From contig CAIZOZ010000166.1 in NCBI GenBank assembly GCA_903934745.1, forward strand, positions 1 to 6,801: a DNA stretch of 6,801 nt, written 5' to 3'. The notes beneath the pieces were generated by a model. It was given only the letters and a program-made list of their open reading frames with translations, searched no databases and was not told the origin of the DNA. The DNA is from an uncultured cyanobacterium. Its GTDB lineage: Bacteria; Cyanobacteriota; Cyanobacteriia; PCC-6307; Cyanobiaceae. This document shows positions 5,408 through 6,801 of this stretch, in pieces (the stretch's first letter is position 1; each line of letters starts with the position of its first letter). The translations under genes and the position numbers were made by a program.

Positions 5408-6801
5408 TGACCAACCCCTTTCTGTCCATCGATCTGCTGACCGATGCCATCGATCTGGTAGCCGTGCTGCTGCTGGCCCTCGGAATCAAAGGCCTCTCCA
5501 AGGTGCGCTCCGCCCGGGGTGCCAACCAGCTGGCCGCCGTGGCGATGGGCCTGGCCGTGCTGGGCCTGTTGATCGAGATCCAGCCCGGCCCGATGGCCTG
5601 GCTTTGGATTGCTGCCGGCAGTGCCGCCGGTGGTCTGGCCGGCCTGATCACGGCCCGTCGGGTGCCGATGACGGCCATGCCCGAAGTGGTGGCCCTGTTC
5701 AACGGTTGTGGTGGCCTGGCCTCGCTGCTGGTGGCCGTGGGTGTGGCCCTGTTTGATTCCGCCAGCGCCGACATGGTGGCTCTGGTGTCGATCGCCATTT
5801 CCGTGTTTGTCGGCTCGATCACCTTCACGGGTTCGATCGTGGCGATGGCCAAGCTGCAGGGCTGGCTGGACACCCCGGCCTGGACCCAGAGCTCGGTGCG
5901 CCATGTCGTCAACATCTCCCTGGCCGTGCTGTCGCTGGTGGGGGCTGTGCTGCTGCCCGGTGATCCTACCGGCTTGCCCCTCTGGCTGGTGGTGATCGGC
6001 TCCAGCCTGCTGGGCGTAGGTGTCACCCTGCCGATCGGCGGCGCCGACATGCCGGTGGTGATCTCCCTGCTGAACTCCTATTCCGGCGTGGCTGCCGCAG
6101 CCGCCGGTTTCGTGGTGGGCAGCCAGCTGCTGATCGTGGCTGGCGCCATGGTGGGCTCGGCGGGCCTGATCCTCACCCAGGTGATGTGCACCGCGATGAA
6201 TCGCTCCCTGCTCAGCGTGCTGTTCGGTGGGGCTCTCGGCGCCAGTGGCGGCAGCGCCGTGGGCGGTGGTGGCAGCGAGGCGGGCTACACCCGCATCACC
6301 AGCTGCAGCCCCGAGGAGTGCGCCATGGCCCTGGAGCAGGCGGAGCGGGTGGTGTTCGTGCCGGGTTATGGCCTGGCCGTGGCTCAGGCCCAGCACGCCC
6401 TGCGCGAACTGTCCAAGCTGCTGGAAGCCCATGGCGTCGAGGTGAGCTATGCCATTCACCCCGTGGCGGGCCGCATGCCCGGCCACATGAATGTGCTGCT
6501 GGCCGAGGCGGATGTGCCCTACGAGCAGCTGATCGAGATGGATCTGATCAACCCCGAGTTTCCCCGCACCGATGTGGTGATCGTGCTGGGCGCCAACGAT
6601 GTGGTGAACCCGGATGCCAAGAGTGATCCGACCAGCCCCCTCTATGGCATGCCCGTGCTCGAGGTGGATCAGGCTCGCCAGGTGTTCGTGGTGAAGCGCA
6701 GCCTGGGGGCGGGCTATGCCGGCATCGCCAATGCCCTGTTTGAGCTGCCCCAGACCGCGATGGTGTTCGGCGATGCCAAGGCGGTGCTCAATGGCCTGCT
6801 G
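5407..6801 (+). CDS. pntB: NAD(P) transhydrogenase subunit beta, cut at the right edge
   Basis: The 465 codons present encode the membrane half and the NADP(H)-binding domain III of the proton-translocating transhydrogenase, which drives NADH + NADP+ to NAD+ + NADPH with the proton motive force. E. coli PntB has 462 residues and ends shortly after the same MxFGDAKA motif, so only a few residues and the stop lie beyond the window. The N-terminal 275 residues hold about eight or nine hydrophobic segments, with GSITFTGSIVAMAKL, GGADMPVV (Asp214) and LLNSYSGVAAAAAGF (Asn223) matching the channel and hinge residues of E. coli. A Gly/Ser/Ala-rich linker (about 275-293) leads to domain III: PGYGLAVAQAQ at 319-329, HPVAGRMPGHMN at 351-362, GANDVVNP at 395-402 and KRSLGAGYA at 430-438, whose Lys430-Arg431 bind the NADP 2'-phosphate. 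The ATG overlaps the pntA2 stop by one base (TGATG) behind a good RBS. Asn99 replaces E. coli His91. Confidence 0.96.
   Translation, partial: MTNPFLSIDLLTDAIDLVAVLLLALGIKGLSKVRSARGANQLAAVAMGLAVLGLLIEIQPGPMAWLWIAAGSAAGGLAGLITARRVPMTAMPEVVALFNGCGGLASLLVAVGVALFDSASADMVALVSIAISVFVGSITFTGSIVAMAKLQGWLDTPAWTQSSVRHVVNISLAVLSLVGAVLLPGDPTGLPLWLVVIGSSLLGVGVTLPIGGADMPVVISLLNSYSGVAAAAAGFVVGSQLLIVAGAMVGSAGLILTQVMCTAMNRSLLSVLFGGALGASGGSAVGGGGSEAGYTRITSCSPEECAMALEQAERVVFVPGYGLAVAQAQHALRELSKLLEAHGVEVSYAIHPVAGRMPGHMNVLLAEADVPYEQLIEMDLINPEFPRTDVVIVLGANDVVNPDAKSDPTSPLYGMPVLEVDQARQVFVVKRSLGAGYAGIANALFELPQTAMVFGDAKAVLNGLL

Noticed and set aside
5335..6486. A 383-codon minus-strand open frame over pntB
   Set aside because: Extremely His/Gly/Gln-rich, antisense to conserved PntB domains; a product of GC-rich codon use.
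120..6801. A novel defence or mobile system suggested by the helicase
   Set aside because: No nuclease, methylase, integrase, transposase or repeat array accompanies it, and all other identified genes are housekeeping.

Overview
The window looks like core chromosome of a high-G+C picocyanobacterium (Cyanobium/Synechococcus type). Three things suggest this: an NADPH-thioredoxin reductase fused to a C-terminal thioredoxin (NTRC architecture, found in cyanobacteria and chloroplasts), a proton-translocating transhydrogenase split into three genes (pntA1, pntA2, pntB) as in cyanobacteria, and strongly G/C-biased third codon positions. A single HIP1 palindrome, common in cyanobacterial genomes, lies inside the helicase gene. 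The lineage is inferred from gene architecture, not from a search.

Layout. Positions 1-119 hold the region downstream of ntrC, with a small GC hairpin and a possible start of a further minus-strand gene at the left edge. The minus strand then carries, read right to left, a superfamily II DEAD/DEAH-type helicase (3764 to 2148), a 106-residue protein I do not recognise (2035 to 1715), and ntrC (1562 to 120). The gaps are 112 and 152 bases; the first contains a 7-bp-stem hairpin and the second an AT-rich island with a perfect 6-bp inverted repeat. The plus strand carries a tightly packed, overlapping pnt operon: pntA1 (3978-5120), pntA2 (5117-5407) and pntB (5407 to the right edge, almost complete). 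Between the divergent helicase and pntA1 there is a short plus-strand reading frame ending at 3951 whose base composition is that of coding DNA; it may be an unannotated small gene or a gene remnant.

Function. Both recognised metabolic systems work on the NADPH pool. PntAB uses the proton motive force to drive hydride transfer from NADH to NADP+. NTRC spends NADPH to reduce its own thioredoxin domain and, in characterised homologues, 2-Cys peroxiredoxins and other targets. They are transcribed in opposite directions and separated by the helicase, so a shared role is thematic and not evidence of co-regulation.

I see no mobile element, CRISPR array, tRNA or rRNA, and no convincing novel multi-gene system. 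The points most worth a second look are the small coding-like frame upstream of pntA1, the altered NADPH-binding motif in NTRC, and the absence of a histidine at the usual intramembrane positions of the transhydrogenase proton channel.
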